From an uncultured Eggerthella sp. (GTDB lineage Bacteria; Actinomycetota; Coriobacteriia; Coriobacteriales; Eggerthellaceae), in contig CAUHNN010000003.1 in the NCBI GenBank assembly GCA_959607715.1, forward strand, positions 86,881-150,880: a stretch of DNA of 64,000 bases, written 5' to 3'. Shown piece by piece: positions 33,422 to 41,378 of the stretch. The notes under the pieces were generated by a model. It saw only the letters and a list, made by a program, of their open reading frames with translations, ran no database searches and had not been told where the DNA came from. The position numbers were made by a program, and so were the translations under genes. Numbering within the stretch: the first letter of the stretch is position 1; each line of letters starts with the position of its first letter.

Positions 33422-34639
33422 TTACTTGCCTCCCTTCAGGACGTCGTCGTCGTACTGACCGATGGACTGCTCGGGATGCTTAGCGTCCCAAGCGCGGACC
33501 TTCTCGAAGTCCGCACCGCCGCTGGTGCGACCCATCTTCTTCATGCCGAAGCCATGGATGACGAGAGCAGCGGCGACAACGCCGGTCACGGTCCATGCGA
33601 TGGCCTCAGGCTGAACGGTCAGGCCGCCGATGCGCAGATCGCGGAAGCGTGCGCGGAAGGGCGTGTTGGTCTCGACCCAGTTCTCGCCGGGATCGTTCGG
33701 GTTGGCGGTGCAGCAGCCGATGCAGGGGCCGCCTGCCGCGACGCACCAGGAACGACGATGGTTCCAACGCGTCACGCCGCAGTTCGCCTTGGTCTGAGGA
33801 CCGCGGCAGCCCATGGGATACAGGCAATAGCCCATGGCCTCTTCCTTCGTGCCGAAGGCGTAGACGAACTCGCCGTTCTCGAAGTGGCCACGACGTTCGC
33901 AGTTATCGTGGATGGTCTGGTTGAACATGACCTTGGGCTTGTTGTCCTTGGTGAGCTCGGGAAGCACGCCGACGAGGACGGCGTCTACGAGGACTGCCTC
34001 AACCCATTCGGGGTTCGCCGGGCAACCGGGAACGTTGACGACGGGGGTGGAGATACCGGCCTTCTTGAGATAGGCCTGAACGCCGAGCGCGCCTGCCGAA
34101 TTGGGGTTAGCGCCCATCCAGCCACCGTTGACCGCACAAGATCCGAGGGCAACGACCGCGTTGGCCTTCTCCGCAGCATGGATCAGGTGATCGGTGCCGG
34201 GCTCGTTCGCCACGCGCAGCGCCTGTCCGTTCCATCCTTCGAGAACCGCACCTTCGTAAATGAGGATGTAGTTACCGGCCTCGATCGTCTGTGCCTTGGC
34301 CTCCTCCATCGACCAACCTGCTGCGGCGGAGAGGGTTTCGCAGTAGTTCAGCGAAATCATATCCAGCACAACGGTTGCAGGATCAGGGGCATCCGCCTGA
34401 GCGAACGACTCCGTGCAGCCGGTGCAAGAAGCGCCCTCGATCCAAATGACAGGATACAATGCGCCTTTTTCTGCGCCGATAACGGAGTTCTCGATCGCGC
34501 GGGCGACGCGAGGAGCGGCCAATTCGGAAAGGCCAGCTGCCACTGCGAGAGAGCCACAGAGCTTCATGAAGCTACGACGGGAAACGCCACGCGCCTCCAG
34601 ACGTCCCAAGAAGTCCGAGCTGATTGCCTCTGTTACCAT
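33422..34639 (-). CDS. hyaA: [NiFe] hydrogenase small subunit, Tat-exported and C-terminally anchored
   Basis: This subunit carries the Fe-S relay. The 405-residue protein has a twin-arginine signal (RRSFMK at 21-26, then a hydrophobic stretch and RVARA), the proximal cluster ligands in IEGASCTGCTESF, ALGSCAVNGGW and PGCPANPEW, and medial/distal ligands in CLYPMGCRGPQ, KANCG and CIGCC. A membrane helix near the C-terminus (AIAWTVTGVVAAALVIHGFG) anchors it. So the enzyme faces outside. ATG at 34639 follows AGGAGG; a GTG six bases earlier is possible. Confidence 0.95.
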   Translation of the reverse strand: MVTEAISSDFLGRLEARGVSRRSFMKLCGSLAVAAGLSELAAPRVARAIENSVIGAEKGALYPVIWIEGASCTGCTESFAQADAPDPATVVLDMISLNYCETLSAAAGWSMEEAKAQTIEAGNYILIYEGAVLEGWNGQALRVANEPGTDHLIHAAEKANAVVALGSCAVNGGWMGANPNSAGALGVQAYLKKAGISTPVVNVPGCPANPEWVEAVLVDAVLVGVLPELTKDNKPKVMFNQTIHDNCERRGHFENGEFVYAFGTKEEAMGYCLYPMGCRGPQTKANCGVTRWNHRRSWCVAAGGPCIGCCTANPNDPGENWVETNTPFRARFRDLRIGGLTVQPEAIAWTVTGVVAAALVIHGFGMKKMGRTSGGADFEKVRAWDAKHPEQSIGQYDDDVLKGGK

Positions 34640-34749
34640 GTGCACACCTCCTTAGGGTGTCTTCGTCCTAACATTGCTTTGTCATTTTCGTAGATTTCTC
34701 GTAATAAAACACCGAATATCGGGCAATTCCCGCCAGCGGTCGAAAAATG

Positions 34750-34788
34750 TTATGGACGATTTTTGAGGTAACACATTATGTCCGATTT
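34750..34788. promoter_or_regulatory. Direct repeats in the hydrogenase upstream region
   Basis: Two 13-mers, TTATGGACGATTT (34750-34762) and TTATGTCCGATTT (34776-34788), differ at two central positions and start 26 bases apart, about 2.5 helical turns. They lie 110-150 bases before hyaA in AT-rich DNA. They could bind a hydrogenase regulator; none is identified. Confidence 0.35.
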
Positions 34789-34877
34789 CACCTTTTTCAC
34801 CCACTCATTGCCCTAAAATGCTCTGGTCAATTTATTGAATCTGTTTAATAAAATCGATCCATTGTCTTTTTCGATTT

Positions 34878-34890
34878 TCCCGTTACGGGA
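34878..34890. promoter_or_regulatory. Palindrome TCCCGTTACGGGA between hyaA and pheA
   Basis: A perfect 6-1-6 inverted repeat in the divergent region. It may be an operator for either gene; the stem is short and there is no direct evidence for which. Confidence 0.3.
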
Positions 34891-35138
34891 AGCTACTCTT
34901 GAGTCATCCCTCCTTTGATGGGATACATCCGTAGATCTGTCCAATTTTTATCAAGCAGGGATCGAACAACTCTTCGTGCGTTCACTCGACCGAAAACCCC
35001 CGTCCGAACCCTCCTCTTCCTCGGATCGACGGCGGAGCGGCGCGCAGGGCCGCCGCGACGGCTCCCGAGGGCAACGAACGGACGCAGGGCGGCACCGTGC
35101 GGTATCATGTGCGATCATCACATTCGAAAGGAACGACC

Positions 35139-35984
35139 ATGACAGAAGCAACCATCGCGTATCTCGGACCGGAAGGAACCTACTCCGACGAGGCGGCCCG
35201 GACCTTTGCCGCCAAGATGGGCTGCAAGAACCCCCGATTCGTGGAGTGCCCGTCGTTCAACGAGGTCTACGACGCCGTGGAGCGCGGTAAGTGCGAATTC
35301 GGCGTCATGCCCATCGAAAACTCGATCGAAGGCGCGGTGACCGCCACCCTCGACACGCTCGCGTTCAAGAACGGCGCGTCGATCATGGGCTCGACCGTCC
35401 TCGATATCCACCACTGCCTCGTCCTCCATCCCGACGCAACCGTCGACGACATCGAGACGATCGTCAGCCATCCCCAAGCCCTCGCTCAGTGCCGTCGCTA
35501 CCTGAACGAGCGCTTCCCCTCCAAGCCGCGCATCAGCGCCGCCTCGACCGCCGAAGGCGCCCGCGCCGCTTCGCTCGACCGGAGCGTTGCGGGCATCTCA
35601 AGCGCCTTCGCAAGTCAGCTGTTCTCCTGCTCCATCGCCGAGGAGGGCATCGAAGACCACTGCGGCAACCAGACCCGCTTCGCGCTCATCGCGCGCCGCG
35701 GCCATGAAGCGGTTCTGCAGGGAGACCGCATGAAGACGTCCCTTGCCCTGTCGCTCAACGCAGACCGCCCCGGAGCGCTTCTGATGATCCTCTCCGAGCT
35801 GAACTACGCCGAGGTGAATCTGACGATGATCCAATCCCGCCCGACCAAACAAGGGCTCGGCGACTACCTCTTCTTCATCGAGCTCGAGGGAAGCCCCGAG
35901 GATCCCCGCATTAAAACGGCGCTCGACTGCCTGCGACTGAAGCTTCGCGAAGTGAAGGTCCTCGGCAGCTACCCCATCGACTAA
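35139..35984 (+). CDS. pheA: Prephenate dehydratase
   Basis: The enzyme converts prephenate to phenylpyruvate in phenylalanine synthesis. The 281-residue protein has the dehydratase domain (IAYLGPEGTYSDEAA, FGVMPIENSIEGAV, ISAASTAEGARAA, NQTRFALIAR) and a C-terminal ACT domain (LNADRPGALLMILSELNYAEVN, with QSRP in place of the usual ESRP) for feedback control by phenylalanine. No chorismate mutase domain is attached. ATG at 35139 follows GAAAGGAAC; an upstream ATG at 35097 lacks a ribosome site. Confidence 0.95.
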   Translation: MTEATIAYLGPEGTYSDEAARTFAAKMGCKNPRFVECPSFNEVYDAVERGKCEFGVMPIENSIEGAVTATLDTLAFKNGASIMGSTVLDIHHCLVLHPDATVDDIETIVSHPQALAQCRRYLNERFPSKPRISAASTAEGARAASLDRSVAGISSAFASQLFSCSIAEEGIEDHCGNQTRFALIARRGHEAVLQGDRMKTSLALSLNADRPGALLMILSELNYAEVNLTMIQSRPTKQGLGDYLFFIELEGSPEDPRIKTALDCLRLKLREVKVLGSYPID

Positions 35985-36000
35985 CCGCCATCGAAGCCCC

Positions 36001-36040
36001 GATGAAGAAAAGGATGCCCGCGGGCATCCTTTTCTTCATC
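36001..36040. terminator. Perfect 40-bp palindromic terminator between pheA and mutY-like gene
   Basis: The 20-mer GATGAAGAAAAGGATGCCCG is followed directly by its exact reverse complement, giving a bidirectional hairpin with A/T-rich base for two convergent genes. Confidence 0.9.
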
Positions 36041-36063
36041 GTAAGCCAGCCCGATCCACGGGC

Positions 36064-36945
36064 CTATTCCACGAAGTAGCGCGTCGAGGCGCCCTGCCCC
36101 TCACAGGAGAAGAATCCCTCCTCGACCAGATCCTCCAGCAAAGAGGCAACGAGTTTTTCGGAGGGCGCCTCGCGCCCGTGAGAGCGCTCGAAACGGGTAA
36201 GTTCCGCCACACAAGACGGGAAGGTCGCCTCGCGCTCGGAGAGAAGAAGCCGCACGAGCTCGGCGCGCTTCTGGCGGCGCGACCCCTCGAAGGCTGATTG
36301 GCGCGTATGGTGACGCGAACGCCGAGAAGGATTCGGCACCGTCGCCTTCAAATGGGCGCCGTAGTCGAGAAGGGCATAGTACCAGCCGCGCGGATCGTCG
36401 GCGGAGCACGTGCGCCTCACATGGGGCTCGATCTCCTTATCGGGCACCTCATCGCGATCGGGATACAGCTCATGGAGGAACACGGTGCGCACGTTCGTCT
36501 CGAGATACACCACCGGCTCCCCGTAGGCGAACGCCATCACCCCGCCTGCGGTCGCCGGCCCGACGCCGGGAAGCGCCAGAAGCCCCTCGTAGGTGCGGGG
36601 TATCTTGCCGTCATGGTCAGATGCGCATACCTCGGCCGCGCGCTTGAGGGAGAGGGCACGGCGATTGTAGCCGAGCCCCTGCCACATCTCGAGCACGAGC
36701 GACGTCTCGGCGCTCGCCAGGGAATCGACGGTGGGGAAAAGCGAAAGGAACCGCTGCCAGTACCCGTCGACGCGCGCCACCTGGGTCTGCTGAAGCATGA
36801 TCTCGGACACAAGCACCGCGTACGCATCGTCGATGTAGCGCCACGGCAGATCGCGATAGCGCTTTGCGCCCTCACGCCAAACGGTCTCCACAAGCGCGCG
36901 TTCATCCAAGGCGAGGTTGGGCTCGACCGTGCGATGGTCAGCCAT
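36064..36945 (-). CDS. MutY-like HhH-GPD DNA glycosylase lacking the Fe-S cluster
   Basis: The 293-residue protein is a helix-hairpin-helix glycosylase closest to A/G-specific adenine glycosylase: PWRYIDDAYAVLVSEIMLQQ (catalytic Glu E48), WQGLGYNRRALSLKRAA and LPGVGPATAGGVMAFAYG. Two departures stand out. The residue aligned to MutY Asp138 is E149 (LETNVRTVF), and the C-x6-C-x2-C-x5-C cluster ligands are absent, replaced by PNPSRRSRHHTRQSAFEG. There is no NUDIX-like 8-oxoG domain; a short C-terminal winged-helix-like tail follows. It overlaps the Rrf2 gene by eight bases. Substrate could differ from MutY. Confidence 0.8.
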   Translation of the reverse strand: MADHRTVEPNLALDERALVETVWREGAKRYRDLPWRYIDDAYAVLVSEIMLQQTQVARVDGYWQRFLSLFPTVDSLASAETSLVLEMWQGLGYNRRALSLKRAAEVCASDHDGKIPRTYEGLLALPGVGPATAGGVMAFAYGEPVVYLETNVRTVFLHELYPDRDEVPDKEIEPHVRRTCSADDPRGWYYALLDYGAHLKATVPNPSRRSRHHTRQSAFEGSRRQKRAELVRLLLSEREATFPSCVAELTRFERSHGREAPSEKLVASLLEDLVEEGFFSCEGQGASTRYFVE

Positions 36946-37399
36946 CGGCTTCGGCTCCCCCGAGGGACAAGGCCTCCTTGACGACGGGGTGATCGCCGCC
37001 CATCTCGAAAAGATCCTTGAGCGTGATCCGCTGGTAATACGAGCGAAGAAGAGCATCCGCGCCGCGCCAAACCGAGTTGTACTCGCAGCAGGACCGGTGG
37101 ATGCACGGGTAGTCTTCGCACATCGCGCAATCGGCAACCGAAACGCCGCCGCAAAGGCTATCGAGGACATCGAGCACCGTCGTCTTCGCGGGATCGCACG
37201 CCAAAGTCAACCCTCCGCGCACACCGCGGTTCGTGACGAGGAAACCCTCCTTGACGAGCTCGTGCTGGATGCTGCGCGCGAAGGAGTACGGGATCTGCTC
37301 CCGCTCGGCGACCTCGGCGATGGAGATGTAGGCCCCCTCGCTGCGGTAGGCGGCGCGGATGATGCGACAGGCGTAGTCGCAACGACGCGTGATGCTCAT
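36938..37399 (-). CDS. Rrf2 family transcriptional regulator
   Basis: The 153-residue protein has the Rrf2 winged helix (DYACRIIRAAYRSEGAYISI, AEVAEREQIPYSFARSIQHEL, GVRGGLTLA) and a cysteine cluster CAMC-x4-C-x3-CC around residues 91-105, suited to an Fe-S sensor as in IscR/NsrR relatives. The ligand pattern is not identical to IscR, so the sensed signal is unknown. It starts at the end of the AAA-like gene (shared base) and overlaps the glycosylase gene, so the three are one operon. Confidence 0.88.
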   Translation of the reverse strand: MSITRRCDYACRIIRAAYRSEGAYISIAEVAEREQIPYSFARSIQHELVKEGFLVTNRGVRGGLTLACDPAKTTVLDVLDSLCGGVSVADCAMCEDYPCIHRSCCEYNSVWRGADALLRSYYQRITLKDLFEMGGDHPVVKEALSLGGAEADG

Positions 37400-38949
37400 T
37401 ACCGCCCACCCAGAAGATCGTCGAAGTTCGACGTTTCCCGACGCATATGGTCGACGAGGATATCCTCCATGGCGCGGTACTCGTAGGAATCGAGCGGCTG
37501 GAAGCTCGCCAAGCGGGTCAGCATGTCATCGGTCGAGACAGCATGGAACTCGTTGTCGGCAACGCTTCTGCGATACGCCTCCTCAACGGCTTCGTTCGCC
37601 AAGGCGAAGATCTCGAAGCGCGAAAGCGTACGGGAGAAGTCGACCAACTGATTCACGTCGAGGCCGCGCAGGGAAGGATGCTGCGATTGGCAAGCGCGCC
37701 ACACGGCCTTGCGCTCCTCGCGATCGGGGAGCTCTATGTCGATGAGGCGATGCGGGCCCATCATGTCCCAGAAGAACGGATCGATATCGTTCGGTTCGGA
37801 CGCGGAAACAAGGACCGTGGTGTCGGGGCTGTTGAGGGCGACCTGGATGAGACCGAGAGCCTCGCGCGCTCCGCGGGAAAGCTGCACCTGGATCATGTTC
37901 GCAGGATCGCCGGAAGCGTCCATCGGGGGGAGATCCCACAGGTCGAGGTCCTCAAGGATGACGACGGTCGGCGTCTCGAATCCGTTGCTCGCCACAGCCG
38001 AGAGGCGAGCCTTGAAGTCAGGCGACGTCATCACGCACAGGACAACCTGGCCTGTCACGTTGCGGTCGAGCCGCATGCGGATAGCCGGCATGTCGAGCTC
38101 GGCGGCCGTCGCGACCATGAAATAGTCGGCATCTTCGCGCGCCGGGCAACGAAACAGAAGCGTTCCGAGACCGGGAATGCCGGGAAGGCCATGACGATGG
38201 TTGAGCATCTCGATGAAATCGAGGAATCGACGATCGCGAGCGCGCCCCACCCCGAGCTGCCCCATGCGGGCGATGGCCTCGTCGAAGCCGACGAGCGTCG
38301 AGTAATCCATGCGAAACGCCGCCGACTCGGAAGGGGCGGGCGCGGCCTGGGCGGCAGGGGCAGAGACCACGTGCGGCCCTTCGACACCCGAACGAAGGGA
38401 TTCGATCGCATGCGCTATCGAATCGGCAAGGGAGGCAGCGCCCTCGCTTGGCTGAGCGGGCTGAGCGGGCTGCGCAGGCTCGGCGGAGGCGGGAGGCTGG
38501 GCTTGCTCATCAAACCGGCACAAGACGTCGGGAACGGCTTCCATGAGATCCTTGTTGACCATATCGGCCACATCTTCGATCGTGTCGCGATCGAACCCGT
38601 ACTCCTCGAGCTTGTCGAAGGCCATGCGCTGAAGCTCATCGGCATGGCGAGCCACTTCATCGGGCTGCCAGAAGGGCTCGAGCTTCTCGAAGATGTATTC
38701 GGCCAAGGAACGCTGCTTGGTGTCGACGGCGAGCCTCCACGCCTCGACCATTCCCTCGATAGCCTCGTCGCTTGGAACCATCTGCTCCTGCAATGCACGT
38801 TCGTAAGCGGCAAGATACAGGTGGATACCGAGAACGCGATCCCCTGCCTCGACCGCAGAAGCGGCACGCTGAAGATACGCGGCGGAAGAATTGGAGCACC
38901 CGTCCTGGAAAGGAACGCTGCCCATGCTGCTGGAGCCATCTTGCATCAT
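37399..38949 (-). CDS. Degenerate AAA+ family protein without Walker A
   Basis: The 516-residue protein has a helical N-terminal half (1-145), a Pro/Ala/Gln linker with AQP repeats (150-168), a second linker and an AAA+-like module (215-516). Walker B-like TVVILEDLDLW (328-338), a sensor-1 region VLVSASEPNDIDP and an arginine-finger-like HRLIDIELPDREERKAVW are recognisable. The P-loop position (LLFRCPAREDADYFMVATAAEL, about 264-285) has no GKT/S. It probably cannot hydrolyse ATP by itself and may be a scaffold or partner subunit. Function unknown. Start follows GGAGG. Confidence 0.75.
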   Translation of the reverse strand: MMQDGSSSMGSVPFQDGCSNSSAAYLQRAASAVEAGDRVLGIHLYLAAYERALQEQMVPSDEAIEGMVEAWRLAVDTKQRSLAEYIFEKLEPFWQPDEVARHADELQRMAFDKLEEYGFDRDTIEDVADMVNKDLMEAVPDVLCRFDEQAQPPASAEPAQPAQPAQPSEGAASLADSIAHAIESLRSGVEGPHVVSAPAAQAAPAPSESAAFRMDYSTLVGFDEAIARMGQLGVGRARDRRFLDFIEMLNHRHGLPGIPGLGTLLFRCPAREDADYFMVATAAELDMPAIRMRLDRNVTGQVVLCVMTSPDFKARLSAVASNGFETPTVVILEDLDLWDLPPMDASGDPANMIQVQLSRGAREALGLIQVALNSPDTTVLVSASEPNDIDPFFWDMMGPHRLIDIELPDREERKAVWRACQSQHPSLRGLDVNQLVDFSRTLSRFEIFALANEAVEEAYRRSVADNEFHAVSTDDMLTRLASFQPLDSYEYRAMEDILVDHMRRETSNFDDLLGGR

Positions 38950-39105
38950 CGTGCACCTCCTCAGTGCTTAACGATAGAATCCTGGAAATGATAGTCTCTT
39001 AATGACAGTTTATTCTAGCTTCTTTCGAACCGAGAAGAACGACAAGGGAACAAACGTAACATTCCCGCAGAAAAACAACTCAACCCCGCCAATGGCGAAG
39101 CGGCG

Positions 39106-39792
39106 CTACCATTTGACGATACGCCAACCTTCGTTCTTCGCTCGACGACGGAGAGGTCGATCCGGCGTCACGGCGCACGGCTCCTCGGCGAGCGTCAGGA
39201 CGGGCACATCGGAATGGTGGTCGCCGTAGGCATGGGTCACCACCCAATTCCCGGGCCCGTAAAGCTCATCGGCCTTACGTCGCACGATGTTGTACTTCTC
39301 GATGCCCTCGACGGGCCACCCGTCCACCGCGCAGGTGTAGCAGCCGTTTTCGTCGGTGCGCATGCGCGTAGAGTACTGGCGCGTGAACCCATGGGTCTGG
39401 GCACAACGGCGGATGATCGGCTCGAAGGTCGCCGTCACGGCCCACACTTCGCGCCCACAGGCGCGATGGCGGGCGATCTCCTCATCGGCGCTCTTGCGGA
39501 ACAGGCGGTCGATATGCTCATCGTAGAAGCGCTCGAGATACGCATCGACTTCGCTTTGCGGCTTCCCCTCGAACGAAGAGAAGACCGCGCCGCGTACCCA
39601 GCTTTCGTCCTGGGGCAAGCGAAGCTTGTAGGCCATCGCCCAAAGGAGGATACGGGTGAGGACACGCTTCTTGAGAAGCCCCTCGCGATGAAGGTGGCGA
39701 ACGAGGATAACGGGGGAATTGCCCTCGATGGACGTGCCATCGAAGTCGAAAACCGCGATCTCGACCGGCTTTCCCGAAGCGGTAGGCTCCAT
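39106..39792 (-). CDS. HAD superfamily phosphatase (subfamily IB)
   Basis: The 228-residue protein has the HAD nucleophile motif FDFDGTSIEGNS, motif II VWAVTATFEP (T after hydrophobic strand), a Lys in KYNIVRRKADELYG and motif III YGDHHSDVPVL. This is the SerB/HAD-IB1 layout with a helical cap (residues about 40-95). The substrate could be a phosphorylated small molecule or lipid; not decidable. ATG at 39792 follows GGGGAGA, and the longer upstream frame is not supported. Confidence 0.88.
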   Translation of the reverse strand: MEPTASGKPVEIAVFDFDGTSIEGNSPVILVRHLHREGLLKKRVLTRILLWAMAYKLRLPQDESWVRGAVFSSFEGKPQSEVDAYLERFYDEHIDRLFRKSADEEIARHRACGREVWAVTATFEPIIRRCAQTHGFTRQYSTRMRTDENGCYTCAVDGWPVEGIEKYNIVRRKADELYGPGNWVVTHAYGDHHSDVPVLTLAEEPCAVTPDRPLRRRAKNEGWRIVKW

Positions 39793-39917
39793 TGATTCTC
39801 CCCTCTTTCCCCTCGACTGAACGCTTGCATCGGAAGCTTGCCCTACAGGCAGGCCCACTATACCACCCATCCTGCACCCTCGAAGCGGCAAGGAGTCTTG
39901 CCGACGTTAGAAGTTCT

Positions 39918-39951
39918 TAAAAACAAACAAAGCTCCCTTTCGGGAGCTTTG
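39918..39951 (-). terminator. Terminator of tRNA-Asp
   Basis: Minus-strand hairpin CAAAGCTCCC-GAAA-GGGAGCTTTG followed by TTTGTTTTT, 14 bases after the tRNA 3' end. Confidence 0.92.
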
Positions 39952-39964
39952 CGCATTCGCAGAA

Positions 39965-40041
<77 letters not shown>

Positions 40042-40060
40042 GTGCTTCGCAGCGAAAGTT

Positions 40061-40088
40061 ATTATACATGAATGGATTTTGCGCACAA
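40061..40088 (-). promoter_or_regulatory. Promoter of tRNA-Asp
   Basis: Consensus -10 TATAAT (40066-40061) and -35 TTGTGC (40088-40083) with a 16-base spacer, 20 bases before the tRNA 5' end, in AT-rich DNA. Confidence 0.8.
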
Positions 40089-40241
40089 GCACTTTTTTTC
40101 ATTTTTTTGAAACGAACTACAATAAGCCTGTGACCTGGGACTATAGAGCGTCATCGCCGATCACGGCGAAAGGAGGTCCCTTTTCGCGCAGAAGATCGCA
40201 CCGATGGATCCGCCCACGATCTTCCCGAAAGGGAACCAAAA

Positions 40242-40270
40242 AAAGACCGAGGCATCGCACCTCGGTCTTT
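40242..40270 (-). terminator. Terminator of the DUF697 gene and the cell-shape operon
   Basis: An 11-bp stem AAAGACCGAGG/CCTCGGTCTTT with a 7-base loop; on the minus strand a run of seven T follows. It begins 10 bases past the DUF697 stop. Confidence 0.92.
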
Positions 40271-40280
40271 CACGTGATCG

Positions 40281-41363
40281 TTAGTTGCCCGAACGCCTAC
40301 GGGCGCGCTGCTTAAGCGCCGGCTTGATGCCGCGCACCGCCGTCGAGGCCGCGCTCTTCGCCACCGGCGCAGCCGCCTCAAGCGCCGTGCCGGCAAGCTT
40401 CTTGGCAAGGGGCGCCGCATGGGAGGCGAACGATCTGAAGGACGGGTCGTTGCGCACCGTCTCACGCGCCTCGGAAACCGCCTTGGTGGTCTTCCCCACC
40501 ACGGAGGCGAGTCCCGCGACGTCACCGCCGCCTTCGAAGTACTCTATGGCTGCATGCCCGATCGCCTGCGTACCCGCAAAGCCCAGAGAGCCCTTCACGG
40601 CCCATCCGAGCGCAGGCACGACGCCCGCGACCTGTCGGGCGATACCACGCCACACGAAACCGTTCAGGAGGACGAAGACAAGCTCCTTGACGCGCTCGGG
40701 TCCGAGGGGCTGCCCATAGGCGGCAGCGATCTGAAGGACCATCTTCGCCTGGTTGGCCGTCATGATGGGCATGTCGGCACCGGGGACGAACACCACAACG
40801 CCCACGCCGGCGTTCTGCCACGACGTCGTCTTCACCGCATGGAGGGCCAAGGGGCGACGAACGAAGGGATAAGCGACCGAGAACGCGAGACGCTTTTCGG
40901 GGCACTTCTCGGCGATCCAAGACCCGATGCGGTCAGCCAGCTGCCCCCTGATCTCGTCGCCGAAGGCTTCACCAGGCTGGGGGCAGACCACGGCGTCCGC
41001 CGACAACGCACGCCCAGCGCGCTCGGCGCGCTCGCGGATCCCCTCCCCGTCCTGCGCCACGACGAGCACCGGGGTACCGGCCTGCTCAAAGGCCGCCGCC
41101 AGCGCAGGCACCTCGTCGCTTCGCCCTGCTGCGATGATCGCCAAATCGCATGCCACGGCGGGATCGGGCTTCTGCGTGGGGAAATAACTCACCATCACGC
41201 GGGAGTTCGGCGCTTCGCTGTTGAATCCAGCGCGGACGAACGCCTGGAATTCGGCGCTCACCGTTTCATCGATGAGGATGTTCACCGAGACGGGAACGGT
41301 ACGCGCCTTCTCGATGTCCAATGCCGCCAAGAGCACGTCCGCGATATCGATGGGAAGCTTCAT
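40281..41363 (-). CDS. DUF697 family protein
   Basis: The 360-residue protein has a GTPase-like but motif-poor N-terminal half (VSVNILIDETVSAEFQAFVR, ACDLAIIAAG) and a C-terminal DUF697 (YcjF-like) region: ANQAKMVLQIAAAYGQPLGP, VKELVFVLLNGFVWRGIARQ and ALGWAVKGSLGFAGTQAIGH, which probably inserts in the membrane. No P-loop is seen. A basic tail (KQRARRR) ends the protein. It follows rodA by 15 bases and is probably the last gene of the shape operon; role unknown. Confidence 0.8.
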   Translation of the reverse strand: MKLPIDIADVLLAALDIEKARTVPVSVNILIDETVSAEFQAFVRAGFNSEAPNSRVMVSYFPTQKPDPAVACDLAIIAAGRSDEVPALAAAFEQAGTPVLVVAQDGEGIRERAERAGRALSADAVVCPQPGEAFGDEIRGQLADRIGSWIAEKCPEKRLAFSVAYPFVRRPLALHAVKTTSWQNAGVGVVVFVPGADMPIMTANQAKMVLQIAAAYGQPLGPERVKELVFVLLNGFVWRGIARQVAGVVPALGWAVKGSLGFAGTQAIGHAAIEYFEGGGDVAGLASVVGKTTKAVSEARETVRNDPSFRSFASHAAPLAKKLAGTALEAAAPVAKSAASTAVRGIKPALKQRARRRSGN

Positions 41364-41378
41364 TAGAACCCCTTTCTG

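Larger units (their letters stand above)
34640..35138. other. Long intergenic region with AT-rich hydrogenase control DNA and pheA leader
   Basis: About 500 bases without a convincing gene. The half next to the hydrogenase (34640-34900) is clearly AT-richer than its surroundings and holds repeats described under findings. The half next to pheA is GC-rich, with a -10-like TATCAT at 35103-35108. A 75-codon plus-strand open frame from 34915 is Arg-rich and not protein-like. Confidence 0.6.

Noticed and set aside
31040..34693. 1217-codon plus-strand open frame across the hydrogenase genes
   Set aside because: Antisense of hyaA, hyaB and hyaC; composition is low-complexity and has no family resemblance.
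34721..34736. Sigma-54-like TGGC...TTGC upstream of hyaA
   Set aside because: GG and GC elements are two bases closer than the sigma-54 consensus requires, and no sigma-54 activator is nearby.
34827..34838. TCAA-N4-TTGA inverted repeat as an FNR site
   Set aside because: Half-sites are in the reverse order of the FNR consensus TTGAT-N4-ATCAA.
34915..35142. 75-codon plus-strand frame before pheA
   Set aside because: Arg/Pro-rich translation, no ribosome site, overlaps the pheA leader and start.
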